This document shows positions 27,164-37,130 of a stretch of DNA of 64,000 nt, in pieces. The notes below the pieces were generated by a model. The model was not told where the DNA came from and ran no database searches. It saw only the letters and a program-made list of their open reading frames with translations. The DNA comes from Desulfamplus sp964425195. Its GTDB lineage: Bacteria; Desulfobacterota; Desulfobacteria; Desulfobacterales; Desulfobacteraceae. Made by a program: the position numbers and the translations under genes. The DNA lies in NCBI GenBank assembly GCA_964425195.1, contig CAYRLG010000002.1, forward strand, positions 166,726-230,725, given 5' to 3'. Position 1 is the stretch's first letter; every line of letters starts with the position of its first letter.

Positions 27164-30100
27164 TGTTCGTACTTTTGCTTTGCCTCAGCTTTGTAGTGAT
27201 GTTCTTTATCGTCATCGCCTCTGCAACCTTCTTGATAGCAATAGAGATAGGCGGCTTATTTTGGTGCAAGGGCAATCAGCACAGGGCAAATCGACTTTAA
27301 TAGCATCATATCTTAGCAGATTTTGCTCACTCTGTACTGCCTCTCAATTGCAGAATGATACAGCATCACGAGAAGCACTTAAAACAGAAACAAATAGAGC
27401 CAGACCGGTCTGGTTACACTTAACTCCAAGAGAGTCTGAACATACAACCCTTTTTGATCTATTGATAAATGCTCTTTTGCAGATAGACAAAGAGCACTTA
27501 TCAGATGGTTGCCAATATGATAACTCTAATTATAACAGACATTTAAATGGTGATTTACAAAGCATAACTAAAAAGATCATAACTTTACCGTCAACTCTTG
27601 GAATTGGAGAAGATATCTCTCGAGAGGTTGATATTTTACTCTCAATATTGGCTTCTATTCCAAATCCTGTAACTTTAGTACTTGATAATCTTGAGTCACT
27701 TGATAACAAGGCGTCCGCTTATTTACTTATACAAAGTATTATAGATCATATCTGTTCAGAAAGATTTCAATATTGCTCTTCTGAAATTAGGCTCTTTTTA
27801 ATATCAAGAGAGTTTCCTCCTCTTAATATTTCAAAAATTAGGATAAATCATGGTTGTCTGATAATTAAAAACGAAGAGCTTGCCTTTACCATTGAAGAGA
27901 CAGAACAGTTCTTAAAGAGTTACTATAGCCAAGATATCTCTTTAGACGCTGTAAAGAAAATTCACAGTATTACTGAAGGGTGGCCAGGAGGTGTTGCTTT
28001 AATATCAGAGTCTATATTTAGATTAACAGATGGTATTAATTCGTTTTTTGGAGATACAGATACATCTTCTTCTAATGGCAATATTATCGCCTCAATACCT
28101 AAACACCTTACGGCAGAGACTTTAGAGTACTTTTCCAATGAAGTCTATTCTCTACTGCCAGAAGAGATAAAACATTTTTTGATGAAAGCATCTCTTTTTG
28201 ATGAGATTGATGAAGAGATGGCTCTCCAACTGTGCGATACAGAAAATGGACATGAAATTCTAAGCTATTTGGAAAAGAGAAACCTCTTTATTCAGCGTCT
28301 TATTGATAGAGAACTGAACGTAAGTGGTTGTTTCTCTAACCAAAATAGTAGTAGGAGAGGCACAATTGCCTGTTACCGTTTCAATGCTTTGTTTAAGCAG
28401 TTTCTCTTTAAAGCACTTCTCAGAGAAGTATCTGAAGATGAACTTAAATATTTAAATAGTAGAGCTGCAAGATTTTTTGAAGCAAGAGGGGAGATTGAGC
28501 TATCAGTGCAATACTATCTTGAAGCTCAAGACTATAAAATGGCAAGTGATATGATCAAAAAATGTGCAACAGATCAAGTTGTAAAGGGGCGACTTCCTAA
28601 TCTTGGAGTATGGATAGAGGCTCTTCCTCAATTTTTAGTTAAAAATGATCCGTGGTTAATTTACTATTTGACTATAACTCGTAGAATACGTGGCGGTAAA
28701 AGAAATGTCGAAGATTTTCTCACGGCATTGGAACTATTTGAGGCAAAAAACGACATAAGAGGGTCTATGTTGGCAACTGCACATCTTATTGAAGCGGCTG
28801 TTTTTGTAAGAAAATCTCCAGCTAAAATTGAAGAATGGATAAAAAAGGGAGAGAAAGCTCTTTTGCATCTCAAGGATACTCCCTATTTTAATTGGGCAAG
28901 GGCTATTTTATGGCAACAGATAGCCTTTGGATATATTGCAGGTGAGGTAGATATTCATAAAGGAATCTCTTCGTGTAAAAATGCCAGAATACTTGCAAAG
29001 AGAGTTTCTAATCGTGCAATAGAGCTTAACTCCTCTATTGTTATGGCTTTTGGTTATGTTCGTGCTGGTAATTTTTCAGGGGCACGGACTCTTTTGCAGG
29101 AGATTCAACCTTTAACTCATGAAGATATTCATCCAGAATATCGCACGTTAAACCATATTGTTAGAATTGATTTTGCCCTTAAACAGGGAGCATTTCATGA
29201 GGCAGAAAGGTATCTTAAAGAGTCAGAAAAAGATGTTGAGAAGTTTGGTTTAATTTTTTTATATCCTGAATTTATTGAACTTAAAGCTATGCATCGGATA
29301 TATACCGGCAGATTCAAAGAGGCTTTTGTTATTGCAGATCATCTATCAGATTTTTCTATTCTTTCAGGTAACACCTTTTATCTTGCACTTGCTCACCATA
29401 TTAAGGCGATAATCTATTACCATTCTGGTTCTCTTAAAAGAGATATACAATTTTTTAATAACACTCTTAAACAGCTAAAAAGTGATATTGAATATTTTCA
29501 CGAGGCTCAAGTAGAGTCTGAAAAATCTTTATCCCTTATTAATGAGCAAAAAGGTGAAGATGCTCGTCTATTTACAGCACAAACGCTAAATGGACTCATT
29601 TTGATGCAGCAAAAAAAATATCAAAAATCTAAAGATTACCTTGTTGAGGCGTTACGCTATTTTAAAAAGGTTGCATCGGGAATTTCATGGTGTGAAACTA
29701 AGGCTGCTTTAGGTCTGGTTTTATGGAGGGAGGGAAACTATAGGGAGGCATCAGAGTATATTCTCACAGCGTTAAATAAAGCGTTTCAAGAAGGTTATGA
29801 GAGGTTTTCTCTCATATCACCATCTGATTTTTCTGAAATAGTGCTTATTGGAATAGCTTTTGATGATTCAAATACCCTTTTTAATGCACTCTCTCCGCTA
29901 ATTGCAAACCAATCTTCTTTTGTTGATAGCTCCCATAAAATCAAACCAGTGGCTGATGATATTCAATTTTCAAATAACAATCCGGTAACCCAGATTGTAA
30001 ATTTACTCAAACATCCTTTTATTGTTGATGAGATTAATGTCCGAAATAGACTTAGAGAGCTTTACAAGCTAACACTTCCTAAGGTCTTTATAACAACTTT

Positions 30101-30881
30101 AGGAAAATTTTCAATCTGCATCAACAATCAGATTGTTGCAGATAATATATGGGAGGGAAATAAGCCCAAATTGTTGCTAAAATCAATTATTTGTCACAAT
30201 ATAAAAGAGTTATCTAAAGAGATGATTATTGATGATATTTGGCCTGATGCCTCAATGAAAGCTGGAGATAAAAGTTTTAAGGTCAATTTGCATCGACTCA
30301 GGAAAGTTTTAGAGCCAGATGTCAATAGAGATATTGGATACTCTTATATTACAATGAATGCAGGGCGGATATCTCTTGATTCTGAACTGGTATGTGTTGA
30401 TATTGATATCTTTAACAAACTTGCAAAAGAGGGCTATGAAAATCTTGCAAGAGATGAAGTTGCCCTTGCACTATCTTTTTTTGAGCAGGCTGTGGCTATG
30501 TACAAGGGAGATTTTCTTCCAGAAGAGTCATATCAAACGTGGATTGATCTTAAAAGAGAGTCTCTTCGTACACGTTACATTGAAATACTTATGACTATGG
30601 CGAGAGTTTACGAAGAGCAAGAGCAGCCATTTCAGGCTGTAGAGTATCTAAAAAAAGCGATACAGTCGGATCATCTAAATGAAGAGGCATACCAAAATCT
30701 TATGATTGTTTATGCAGATGCTGGTATGCTCAAAGCATCTATTAGCCTTTATGAGCGGTGGAGACGAGTTGCCATAAGCGAACTTGGGGTTGAGCCTGAT
30801 CCTGAAACATGTAATATTTACAATAAAATTCAGGCAATCTATTTAAAGCAGAATCAAATAATTCAATTCAAAAAAAGATAA
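27156..30881 (+). CDS. Giant STAND-ATPase/TPR regulator with C-terminal OmpR-like HTH and BTAD
   Basis: A 1241-residue MalT-like signal-transduction ATPase. The N-terminal NTPase has Walker A GQSAQGKST and Walker B VTLVLDNLE, followed by a MalT-like helical region (ITEGWPGGVALISES) and a long series of TPR-like helices (about 450-900). The C-terminus has an OmpR-type winged helix (TTLGKFSICINNQIV, DIWPDASMKAGDKSFKVNLH) and a bacterial transcriptional activation domain ending ELGVEPDPETCNIY. It therefore pairs a STAND sensor with a SARP-type output. ATG 27156 overlaps the response-regulator stop by eight bases (ATGAGTAG), so the two are coupled. The target genes are unknown; the divergent methyltransferase is one candidate. 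Confidence 0.85.
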   Translation: MSSVRTFALPQLCSDVLYRHRLCNLLDSNRDRRLILVQGQSAQGKSTLIASYLSRFCSLCTASQLQNDTASREALKTETNRARPVWLHLTPRESEHTTLFDLLINALLQIDKEHLSDGCQYDNSNYNRHLNGDLQSITKKIITLPSTLGIGEDISREVDILLSILASIPNPVTLVLDNLESLDNKASAYLLIQSIIDHICSERFQYCSSEIRLFLISREFPPLNISKIRINHGCLIIKNEELAFTIEETEQFLKSYYSQDISLDAVKKIHSITEGWPGGVALISESIFRLTDGINSFFGDTDTSSSNGNIIASIPKHLTAETLEYFSNEVYSLLPEEIKHFLMKASLFDEIDEEMALQLCDTENGHEILSYLEKRNLFIQRLIDRELNVSGCFSNQNSSRRGTIACYRFNALFKQFLFKALLREVSEDELKYLNSRAARFFEARGEIELSVQYYLEAQDYKMASDMIKKCATDQVVKGRLPNLGVWIEALPQFLVKNDPWLIYYLTITRRIRGGKRNVEDFLTALELFEAKNDIRGSMLATAHLIEAAVFVRKSPAKIEEWIKKGEKALLHLKDTPYFNWARAILWQQIAFGYIAGEVDIHKGISSCKNARILAKRVSNRAIELNSSIVMAFGYVRAGNFSGARTLLQEIQPLTHEDIHPEYRTLNHIVRIDFALKQGAFHEAERYLKESEKDVEKFGLIFLYPEFIELKAMHRIYTGRFKEAFVIADHLSDFSILSGNTFYLALAHHIKAIIYYHSGSLKRDIQFFNNTLKQLKSDIEYFHEAQVESEKSLSLINEQKGEDARLFTAQTLNGLILMQQKKYQKSKDYLVEALRYFKKVASGISWCETKAALGLVLWREGNYREASEYILTALNKAFQEGYERFSLISPSDFSEIVLIGIAFDDSNTLFNALSPLIANQSSFVDSSHKIKPVADDIQFSNNNPVTQIVNLLKHPFIVDEINVRNRLRELYKLTLPKVFITTLGKFSICINNQIVADNIWEGNKPKLLLKSIICHNIKELSKEMIIDDIWPDASMKAGDKSFKVNLHRLRKVLEPDVNRDIGYSYITMNAGRISLDSELVCVDIDIFNKLAKEGYENLARDEVALALSFFEQAVAMYKGDFLPEESYQTWIDLKRESLRTRYIEILMTMARVYEEQEQPFQAVEYLKKAIQSDHLNEEAYQNLMIVYADAGMLKASISLYERWRRVAISELGVEPDPETCNIYNKIQAIYLKQNQIIQFKKR

Positions 30882-30940
30882 AAAGTGGTAAGTGAGCTAT
30901 TTTTAAATATTTTATCACTACAAAGGAGGTATAAAGCTAT

Positions 30941-32020
30941 ATGAAAATAGAATCTGTAATTGTATTGGGATTGGGTAAAGTTGGAACCCTTGTAGGGATG
31001 CTTCTTCATAAAACAGGATTTAAGGTAACAGGGGGCGATATACATCCAAAAGAGGGGCTTCCATTTCCTGTAATAACAACAGATGTTGTAAATATGGAGA
31101 GTCTAAATAAGGCTATAGAGCCTTTTGATGCAGTAATATCTTGTCTGCCATACGCTTATAACCTTGATGTGGCAACGGTTGCCCATAAGTCAGGAGTTCA
31201 CTACTTTGATCTAACCGAAGATGTTCCAACCACAAAGGCAATTATCGATATGAGTAAAAATGCCAAGTCGGTTATGGCACCTCAATGTGGACTTGCCCCC
31301 GGATTTATTGCAATTGTCGGTGCATCATTAGCTGCTAATTTTACAAAGATCAGAAGTATAAAACTTAGGGTTGGGGCACTTCCACAACATCCGACAGGGC
31401 TTTTAGGTTATGCTTTTAACTGGTCTCCTGAAGGTGTTGTTAATGAATATCTCAACGATTGTGAAGTTATTGAAAATGGTCAACACAAATGGGTATCTCC
31501 AATGGAGTGGATTGAACAGCTATTTATTCATGGAATTAAACTCGAGGCTTTTACAACTTCAGGTGGTCTTGGAACAATGTGCGAAACATATTTAGGGAAA
31601 GTTGAGAATTTAGACTATAAAAGTATCCGCTATCCAGGACACGTTAAACAGATGAACTTTTTCTTCCATGAACTTCTAATGAGAGAAGATCGTAAAAGAG
31701 CAGGTGAGATTCTTACTAATGCAAAACCTGCTGTAAATGATGATGTAGTATATCTACATGCCTCTGTTGAAGGGTTACAAGGGGTTCAACTGTTTCGTGA
31801 AGAGTTTGTGAATGCTTATTATCCTATAAACATTTATGGAAAGCAGTGGAGAGCAATCTCATGGACAACGGCAGCTTCTGCTTGTTCAGTTATAGAGATG
31901 GTAAACAATGGCTCTCTTCCTGATAGAGGTTTTATCAAACAGGAGGAGATACCTCTTAAAGATTTTCTTAATACTAAAAACGGAAGATTATATAATGGAG
32001 AGGAGCACGGAGTGGTCTAA
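30941..32020 (+). CDS. Saccharopine dehydrogenase-like oxidoreductase
   Basis: NAD(P)-binding VLGLGKVGTLVG at the N-terminus, the CLPYAYNLDVATVAHKSG segment and PQCGLAPGFIAIVGASL identify the LYS9/lysine-6-dehydrogenase family. The size of 359 residues is typical of the short bacterial members, which act on lysine- or homospermidine-related amino acids; the substrate is not fixed by sequence. It has a perfect aaaggagg ribosome site 10 bases before ATG 30941 and is followed by a strong stem-loop. Confidence 0.82.
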   Translation: MKIESVIVLGLGKVGTLVGMLLHKTGFKVTGGDIHPKEGLPFPVITTDVVNMESLNKAIEPFDAVISCLPYAYNLDVATVAHKSGVHYFDLTEDVPTTKAIIDMSKNAKSVMAPQCGLAPGFIAIVGASLAANFTKIRSIKLRVGALPQHPTGLLGYAFNWSPEGVVNEYLNDCEVIENGQHKWVSPMEWIEQLFIHGIKLEAFTTSGGLGTMCETYLGKVENLDYKSIRYPGHVKQMNFFFHELLMREDRKRAGEILTNAKPAVNDDVVYLHASVEGLQGVQLFREEFVNAYYPINIYGKQWRAISWTTAASACSVIEMVNNGSLPDRGFIKQEEIPLKDFLNTKNGRLYNGEEHGVV

Positions 32021-32048
32021 CTTAGCAAAAGATATAACTATAAAATAG

Positions 32049-32080
32049 ATAACGGGCAGTGTTGACGGGCTGCCCGTTAT
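32049..32080. terminator. Bidirectional stem-loop between convergent genes
   Basis: Perfect 11-bp arms ataacgggcag-like (32049-32059) and ctgcccgttat (32070-32080) with a 10-base loop. It lies between the plus-strand saccharopine dehydrogenase-like gene and the minus-strand acyl-CoA dehydrogenase. The tail is AT-rich on both sides without a long T run. Confidence 0.65.
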
Positions 32081-32185
32081 TAATCAAATCAGGGGGAGAG
32101 AGATTTGAATTTTTACAAGAGAGAGACGTAAGGCTTCCGCGTCTCTACAATATCTATCTCTAACTTTTCTACATTTAATATTTCA

Positions 32186-33997
32186 TTATCCTATAAACGC
32201 ATCCTCTGGTATCTCCATAATGGAAGGAATACCAGCAGTCAAAGCATCCATTTTACCCATAGTTGAAGGTAGAATGTAGCTAATAAAATATTCGGCAGTT
32301 TTTACCTGACCAACATAAAAAGCCTCATCTTTTTTCTTTGCAGTTCCAATTTTAGGTGCTGCAACAACTGCTCTCCAAAGTTCAAACCATGCCATACAGA
32401 CATCGCCTGTAACATCAAGAAAAGGGTGAGCTGTTGCAAAAGCATCAAGAACTTTTGGAGACATAGCTGTCATACCCATGTGCATAGCAACTTCGCCTAA
32501 GCGGTTTACAGCTTTTTCAACCTTTTCTGCCATAGCTTTGGTCATCTCAATCTCTTTTGCCGCAGCAATAGTTTTATTCATCTCTACAAGGAAATCCATG
32601 AAATGTTTACCTTTGTTCATTCCAAGTTTTCTTCCTAAAAGGTCCATTGCCTGAATTCCGTTTGTCCCTTCATAGATGCTTGTGATCTTGCAATCTCTAA
32701 GTAGTCTCTCTTGTGGGTAGTCTTGAATAAAACCATATCCGCCATAAACCTGAACGCCTTGTACACAAACGTCAAATGAACGATCTGTACAGTATGCCTT
32801 TAATACAGGGATTAGAAGCTCAATCAGACCATTGTATTTTGCCTTCTCTTTCTCTTCCTCAGAAGTTTTTGCTTTATCAAACAGATAGCCAACATAGTAG
32901 AGCAGTGCTCTCATACCATCTACATAGGCTTTCATAGAGATAAGTTGGCGTTTAACATCAGGATGCTTAATTATAGTAACTGTTTTTGGATTTGGGTCAA
33001 ACATTGTCATCAAGTCTATTCCCTGAACTCTCTGTTTTGCATAGTTCACGGCATTTATATATGATGATGTAGCAAATCCAAATCCTTGCATACCTACACC
33101 AAGGCGTGCCTCATTCATCATAACAAACATAGCCTTCATACCTTTGCCCTCTTCACCTAAAAGCTCACCAATGCAGTTGCCTTTTGAGCCAAAAGCTAAA
33201 GATGCGGTGCTGTTGCCATGAATACCCATCTTCTCTTCAATTCCAACGCACTCAACATCATTGTGTTCTCCAATAGAGCCGTCAGCATTTATTCTAAACT
33301 TAGGAACCAAAAATAGAGAGATTCCTTTTGTACCAGCAGGTGCACCTTCAATTCTTGCAAGTACAGGGTGGATAATATTCTCTGCAAGGTTATGCTCTCC
33401 ACCAGATATAAATATTTTATTACCGGTAATTGAGTATGTTCCATCAGGGTTTTTCTTTGCAGATGTTGTTAATGCTCCAACGTCTGAGCCAGCTTCAGGC
33501 TCTGTAAGACACATTGTGCCTGTCCATTTACCTGTATAGAGATTTTTAAGGTATTTTTTCTTCTGCTCTTCTGTTCCAAACTCTTCAACAAGTTTTCCAG
33601 CTCCGTGAGTCAAACCTGGGTACATAAGAAATGAGCAGTTGGCACCTGTAAACATCTCTCCTGCTACCATAGAGAGAACTTTTGGCATACCCTGTCCGCC
33701 ATACTTAGGATCATCGCACATTGCAACCCACTCACCCTCACAGAAGAGTTTGTAAGCCTTATGGTAAGACTCAGGAACACTAACCTTACCATTTTGAATG
33801 ACACAACCGTTTTTGTCTCCATCTTCTTGTGTTGGCAAAATCTCTTTAATTGCAAGGTTTCTTGCCTCATTTACAACCATGTCAATGGTCTTTTTGTTGT
33901 AATCTTGATACACTTCGTATTGTGATAGGTCTGAAATATTAAAAACCTCATGAAGCAAAAAATCTTGATCTCGTCTGTCTGCTATTGCTTGTGCCAT
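32186..33997 (-). CDS. Acyl-CoA dehydrogenase (long, DmdC-like)
   Basis: An FAD enzyme of the roughly 600-residue class that includes 3-methylmercaptopropionyl-CoA dehydrogenase and many uncharacterised beta-oxidation enzymes. Visible are CLTEPEAGSDVGAL, ISGNKIFISGGEHN, the catalytic-Glu segment SIYEGTNGIQAMDLLGRKL and the C-terminal extension specific to this class. The start is ATG 33997: AGGAG lies nine bases upstream, whereas the GTG at 34006 abuts it. tetR lies 83 bases upstream on the same strand, so it probably controls this gene. An acyl-CoA of fatty or aromatic origin is likely; specificity is open. Confidence 0.88.
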   Translation of the reverse strand: MAQAIADRRDQDFLLHEVFNISDLSQYEVYQDYNKKTIDMVVNEARNLAIKEILPTQEDGDKNGCVIQNGKVSVPESYHKAYKLFCEGEWVAMCDDPKYGGQGMPKVLSMVAGEMFTGANCSFLMYPGLTHGAGKLVEEFGTEEQKKKYLKNLYTGKWTGTMCLTEPEAGSDVGALTTSAKKNPDGTYSITGNKIFISGGEHNLAENIIHPVLARIEGAPAGTKGISLFLVPKFRINADGSIGEHNDVECVGIEEKMGIHGNSTASLAFGSKGNCIGELLGEEGKGMKAMFVMMNEARLGVGMQGFGFATSSYINAVNYAKQRVQGIDLMTMFDPNPKTVTIIKHPDVKRQLISMKAYVDGMRALLYYVGYLFDKAKTSEEEKEKAKYNGLIELLIPVLKAYCTDRSFDVCVQGVQVYGGYGFIQDYPQERLLRDCKITSIYEGTNGIQAMDLLGRKLGMNKGKHFMDFLVEMNKTIAAAKEIEMTKAMAEKVEKAVNRLGEVAMHMGMTAMSPKVLDAFATAHPFLDVTGDVCMAWFELWRAVVAAPKIGTAKKKDEAFYVGQVKTAEYFISYILPSTMGKMDALTAGIPSIMEIPEDAFIG

Positions 33998-34080
33998 CTG
34001 GGTCACTCTCCTGTTGTTTTTGTCTTTTAAAGTATATTTTTGTGTAATAACCTACTTATGAGATATTTTTCTGATATTGA

Positions 34081-34785
34081 TTATTTAGCAACACCACTCA
34101 TAAAAATATCAAAAACCATATTTAGTCTTTTATTTAGAATTTCCTCATCACCTTGTTCTGGTTCATATATATTTGTATTATCGATCTTTTTTTTATCTAT
34201 ATTTTGCCTATCTTTATTATCATTATCTGAACTTTCACTATTTCCATTATGAAAAAGGGATGACCATGCTACAGAGTGGGCTATTTCAGTAAAAAGAGTT
34301 GCCATCTCTCTTGTGGGATAGGGTTTAAACTCATCTTCAATCCCTTGTTCAAAAATCTTCTGAAACAGCGTTATCATCTTCTGATGCATTCGGTTTACCT
34401 TTTCATTGAGTTTTGGAAGCATTACAGCGTCAATATTACTTCTCTCTGAAATGTAGATACGGATAAAGTCGCTATTGCTTCTGTAAAATTTTGCCTTTGC
34501 AAATAGAGATTCTTTAAGTTTTTCACGGGCAGTGAGTTCTTTTTTGTTACTTATAGATATTAGTATCTGACCTAATTGATGCACTCGTTCCATCACAAGA
34601 TCGTGGTATATCTGTTTTTTGCTGGAGAAATATTTATAAATAGTTCCAAGTGGATACTGAGCCTCCTGACTTATCTGTGCCATAGTTGCACCATGAAAAC
34701 CTTGTGTGGCAAATATTGAGAGAGCAGCATCTAAAATTTCATCTTTTCGTCTCTGATCATCCCTCTCTCTTCGTGATATAGTCAT
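34081..34785 (-). CDS. TetR-family regulator
   Basis: An N-terminal HTH (GFHGATMAQISQEAQYPLGT, then IYKYFSSKKQIYHDL) followed by a helical ligand domain. A low-complexity Asn/Asp/Lys-rich insert (SSDNDNKDRQNIDKKKI) lies near residues 190-207 and is unusual for the family. It precedes the acyl-CoA dehydrogenase on the same strand, an arrangement seen for fatty-acid-responsive TetR proteins. A palindrome 48 bases upstream of its start is a likely own operator. Confidence 0.88.
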   Translation of the reverse strand: MTISRRERDDQRRKDEILDAALSIFATQGFHGATMAQISQEAQYPLGTIYKYFSSKKQIYHDLVMERVHQLGQILISISNKKELTAREKLKESLFAKAKFYRSNSDFIRIYISERSNIDAVMLPKLNEKVNRMHQKMITLFQKIFEQGIEDEFKPYPTREMATLFTEIAHSVAWSSLFHNGNSESSDNDNKDRQNIDKKKIDNTNIYEPEQGDEEILNKRLNMVFDIFMSGVAK

Positions 34786-35087
34786 TCTAAATTCTCCATG
34801 ATTATTTCAATATTTATATATTTATTTCAATTTTAGAATTCAGATTCTAATAAATTTGTTAAGATGTCAAGCAAATTTTTAAGTGGCATAAAAATTTAGG
34901 GCTGCTTAAGGTTAAAAAAGGAAAGTGAAATTAACAAAAAGGAAAAATATTATAATATTATTGTATAGTGTTCCATGGTCTAAACATTCAATAATTGAGG
35001 AGTAGGGGAAGTGTCGATTGAGATGAGCAATAGCACCATTTGAGTGCTTTGAGAAATTGAAGTTATTAAAGATAAACTTAAAAATGT
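34786..35087. other. 302-base region between tetR and the EamA gene
   Basis: No coding frame. It contains the tetR operator candidate near its left end and AT-rich sequence (34855-35087) after the EamA transporter stop on the minus strand. I see no clear terminator there. Confidence 0.5.
34833..34850. promoter_or_regulatory. Palindromic operator candidate upstream of tetR
   Basis: ttagaat (34833-34839) and attctaa (34844-34850) form a 7-bp inverted repeat with a 4-base centre. The distance to the tetR start fits autoregulation of the tetR-acyl-CoA dehydrogenase unit. Confidence 0.5.
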
Positions 35088-36008
35088 TTAAGATGTGGTT
35101 TGAGAGCTATCCTTACCAACAGAGATAATAATAAGCCCGCAAAAAATAAGAGCTGAACCAATAGCAGATGTTAAAGTAAACTGCTCTCCAAGTAGCAAAA
35201 TACCAAGCAGACAGCCAGTAAGCGGCTCTACAAGCATAATTATTGAAGTGTGAGAAACTGGGACTGTAGAGAGTCCCTTAGCAAGTAAAAGATATGGAGT
35301 TGCTGTCGCAATAAGCCCTAAATAGAGTACCACAGTGAGTCCATTAGGCGTCATAACTTGCGTTAAATCTTGGGTTATTATCTTTGGTATTACTAAAATA
35401 GCACCTACACAGAGAATTATTGCTATACCAACTGCTGGCGAACGCTCTGTAATAACTTTTTTGCTACCAACAAGTGATACAGCATATCCAAACCCTGCAC
35501 CTGCTGCCAAAACAACACCAACCATATCAACCTGAATATCACTATTTGCAGCACCAAGAATAGTACAACCAGAAATAGCAAGTATAGAGGCAATTAACCA
35601 GCTTTTGCTGAGACGCTCCTTATGAAATATAGCACTTAGCAAACCAGCAAATACAGGTGCAATACATATAGCCACTATGGTGCCAAGAGCAACTCCAGTT
35701 CTTGCAACAGCCTCAAAAAAACAGAGCTGAAACATAACCACGCCTGATGCAGCAAAAAAAGTTGCAACCAGTGGAGGTCTGAATGTAAATGGATTTGTTT
35801 TTTCAAATAGAGAAGTAAGAACAAGCAGAAAAGGACCTCCAATAATAAGTCTTAGACACCCAATTGTAGCAGATGAAATTCCATCAGGTGCAAGTGCCTG
35901 TGAAGTGCCGGTTGTGCCAAAAAGAGCTGCTGAAAAGACAATCAAAATTATCCCTTTATTAAAGGAAAAAATTTTATTAACTGTTCCATCATTACTATTT
36001 ATATTCAT
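35088..36008 (-). CDS. EamA/DMT-family transporter
   Basis: An inner-membrane exporter of the drug/metabolite superfamily: about ten hydrophobic segments in two EamA repeats (LFGTTGTSQALAPDGISSAT in the first, VVLAAGAGFGYAVSLVGSKK in the second, LVEPLTGCLLGILLLGEQFT near the end). The length of 306 residues is typical. The substrate is unknown; relatives export amino acids or small metabolites. It lies between tetR and a LysR regulator, all on the minus strand; the LysR gene, 79 bases upstream, may regulate it. Confidence 0.88.
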   Translation of the reverse strand: MNINSNDGTVNKIFSFNKGIILIVFSAALFGTTGTSQALAPDGISSATIGCLRLIIGGPFLLVLTSLFEKTNPFTFRPPLVATFFAASGVVMFQLCFFEAVARTGVALGTIVAICIAPVFAGLLSAIFHKERLSKSWLIASILAISGCTILGAANSDIQVDMVGVVLAAGAGFGYAVSLVGSKKVITERSPAVGIAIILCVGAILVIPKIITQDLTQVMTPNGLTVVLYLGLIATATPYLLLAKGLSTVPVSHTSIIMLVEPLTGCLLGILLLGEQFTLTSAIGSALIFCGLIIISVGKDSSQTTS

Positions 36009-36087
36009 TAAAGAAGTAGCCTTATCAGTTTGGTTATAAAAATAGATTTATACTGCCTCTTAAATCTTTATGGGTAAAATTAAAAAG

Positions 36088-37053
36088 TTAATCTGATTTT
36101 AACAGCATTAGCTCTTTTTGGATAAAATCGATAAAAAGCATTGCTAATGGTGAAAGAGTCCGCTTTTTGTGAGTAGTTATAAAGAAGTGACGTTTAAGAT
36201 TTAGACCGTTTACATAAAGAGCTTTAAGTCGTCCTGAATCGATATAATCTTGTACCGCAATTGTTGATATTATGGAGACCCCAGCACCATTTAAAATACC
36301 TTGAATAACAGAAGCATTACTACCAAGTCTTACAGAGATATTAAGCTCTTCAGATGCATATCTCACTTCATTGGTAGTGGGGCTTTTTGAGTTAGAGTTT
36401 GTAATTTTTGCACTATATATTGCTTTTGATATAGAATCCCACGTGCCAGAGCCTTTTTCTCTTCCAATAAAAGGCTCTTTTAACAAACTTTTAATATCTA
36501 TGCTGTTTCTTTTTGCCCATCTGTGAGATGAGGGCACAATAAGTTTCATCTCATCATCAATTAGCTTCTCTTGCTTCAAAAGAGTGTTATCGTCACCCCC
36601 TTTAACTTTGGCTCCAACAATGGCAGCCTCTATCTCTCCTTTTAGTAGTGCTTCTATTATCTCTGAAGTATCTCCTGTAAGTACTGACAAGGAGATTTGA
36701 GGATAGCTTTTTGTGAAACTGCCGACTACTCTTGGAATAATATAAGTTGATGGAATAGAACTGCCACCAATTGCAAGGTTTCCTTTAGCACTGCCTAAAA
36801 ATTGGGATATACCAGACTCTGTCTTCTCTTTAAGAGATAAAAGTTGTTTTGCGTAGTCGTATAGAACCTCTCCTACCTTTGTTGGGATAGCCTCCCTACC
36901 AAGCCTGTCAATAAGACGACATTTAAAATGATCTTCAAGCTCTTTTATATGGCTGCTGACTGTTGGTTGCGAAAGAAAAACAGCCTCTCCAGCTTTAGAA
37001 AAGCTCTTTTGTTCAACTACGCTTACAAACACTTTAAGTTGCCATAAATCCAT
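36088..37053 (-). CDS. LysR-family regulator
   Basis: An N-terminal winged helix (DLWQLKVFVSVVEQKSFSKA, FLSQPTVSSHIKELEDHF) and a two-lobed periplasmic-binding-like effector domain (NLAIGGSSIPSTYIIPRVVG). It resembles the CysB-like/selenium-metabolism-associated LysR group found in anaerobes, although this is from memory of the family. It is 321 residues long. The EamA gene follows in the same direction, so LysR may control that exporter. There is no divergent target: the upstream gene coaD is also on the minus strand. Confidence 0.88.
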   Translation of the reverse strand: MDLWQLKVFVSVVEQKSFSKAGEAVFLSQPTVSSHIKELEDHFKCRLIDRLGREAIPTKVGEVLYDYAKQLLSLKEKTESGISQFLGSAKGNLAIGGSSIPSTYIIPRVVGSFTKSYPQISLSVLTGDTSEIIEALLKGEIEAAIVGAKVKGGDDNTLLKQEKLIDDEMKLIVPSSHRWAKRNSIDIKSLLKEPFIGREKGSGTWDSISKAIYSAKITNSNSKSPTTNEVRYASEELNISVRLGSNASVIQGILNGAGVSIISTIAVQDYIDSGRLKALYVNGLNLKRHFFITTHKKRTLSPLAMLFIDFIQKELMLLKSD

Positions 37054-37130
37054 CTAAAAGTATCTCTCCAGTACCTATTGAGAAACGCTATCTGTCTTGA
37101 AGTTCAGCTCTCTATTTTGCTGCTGCCTAT

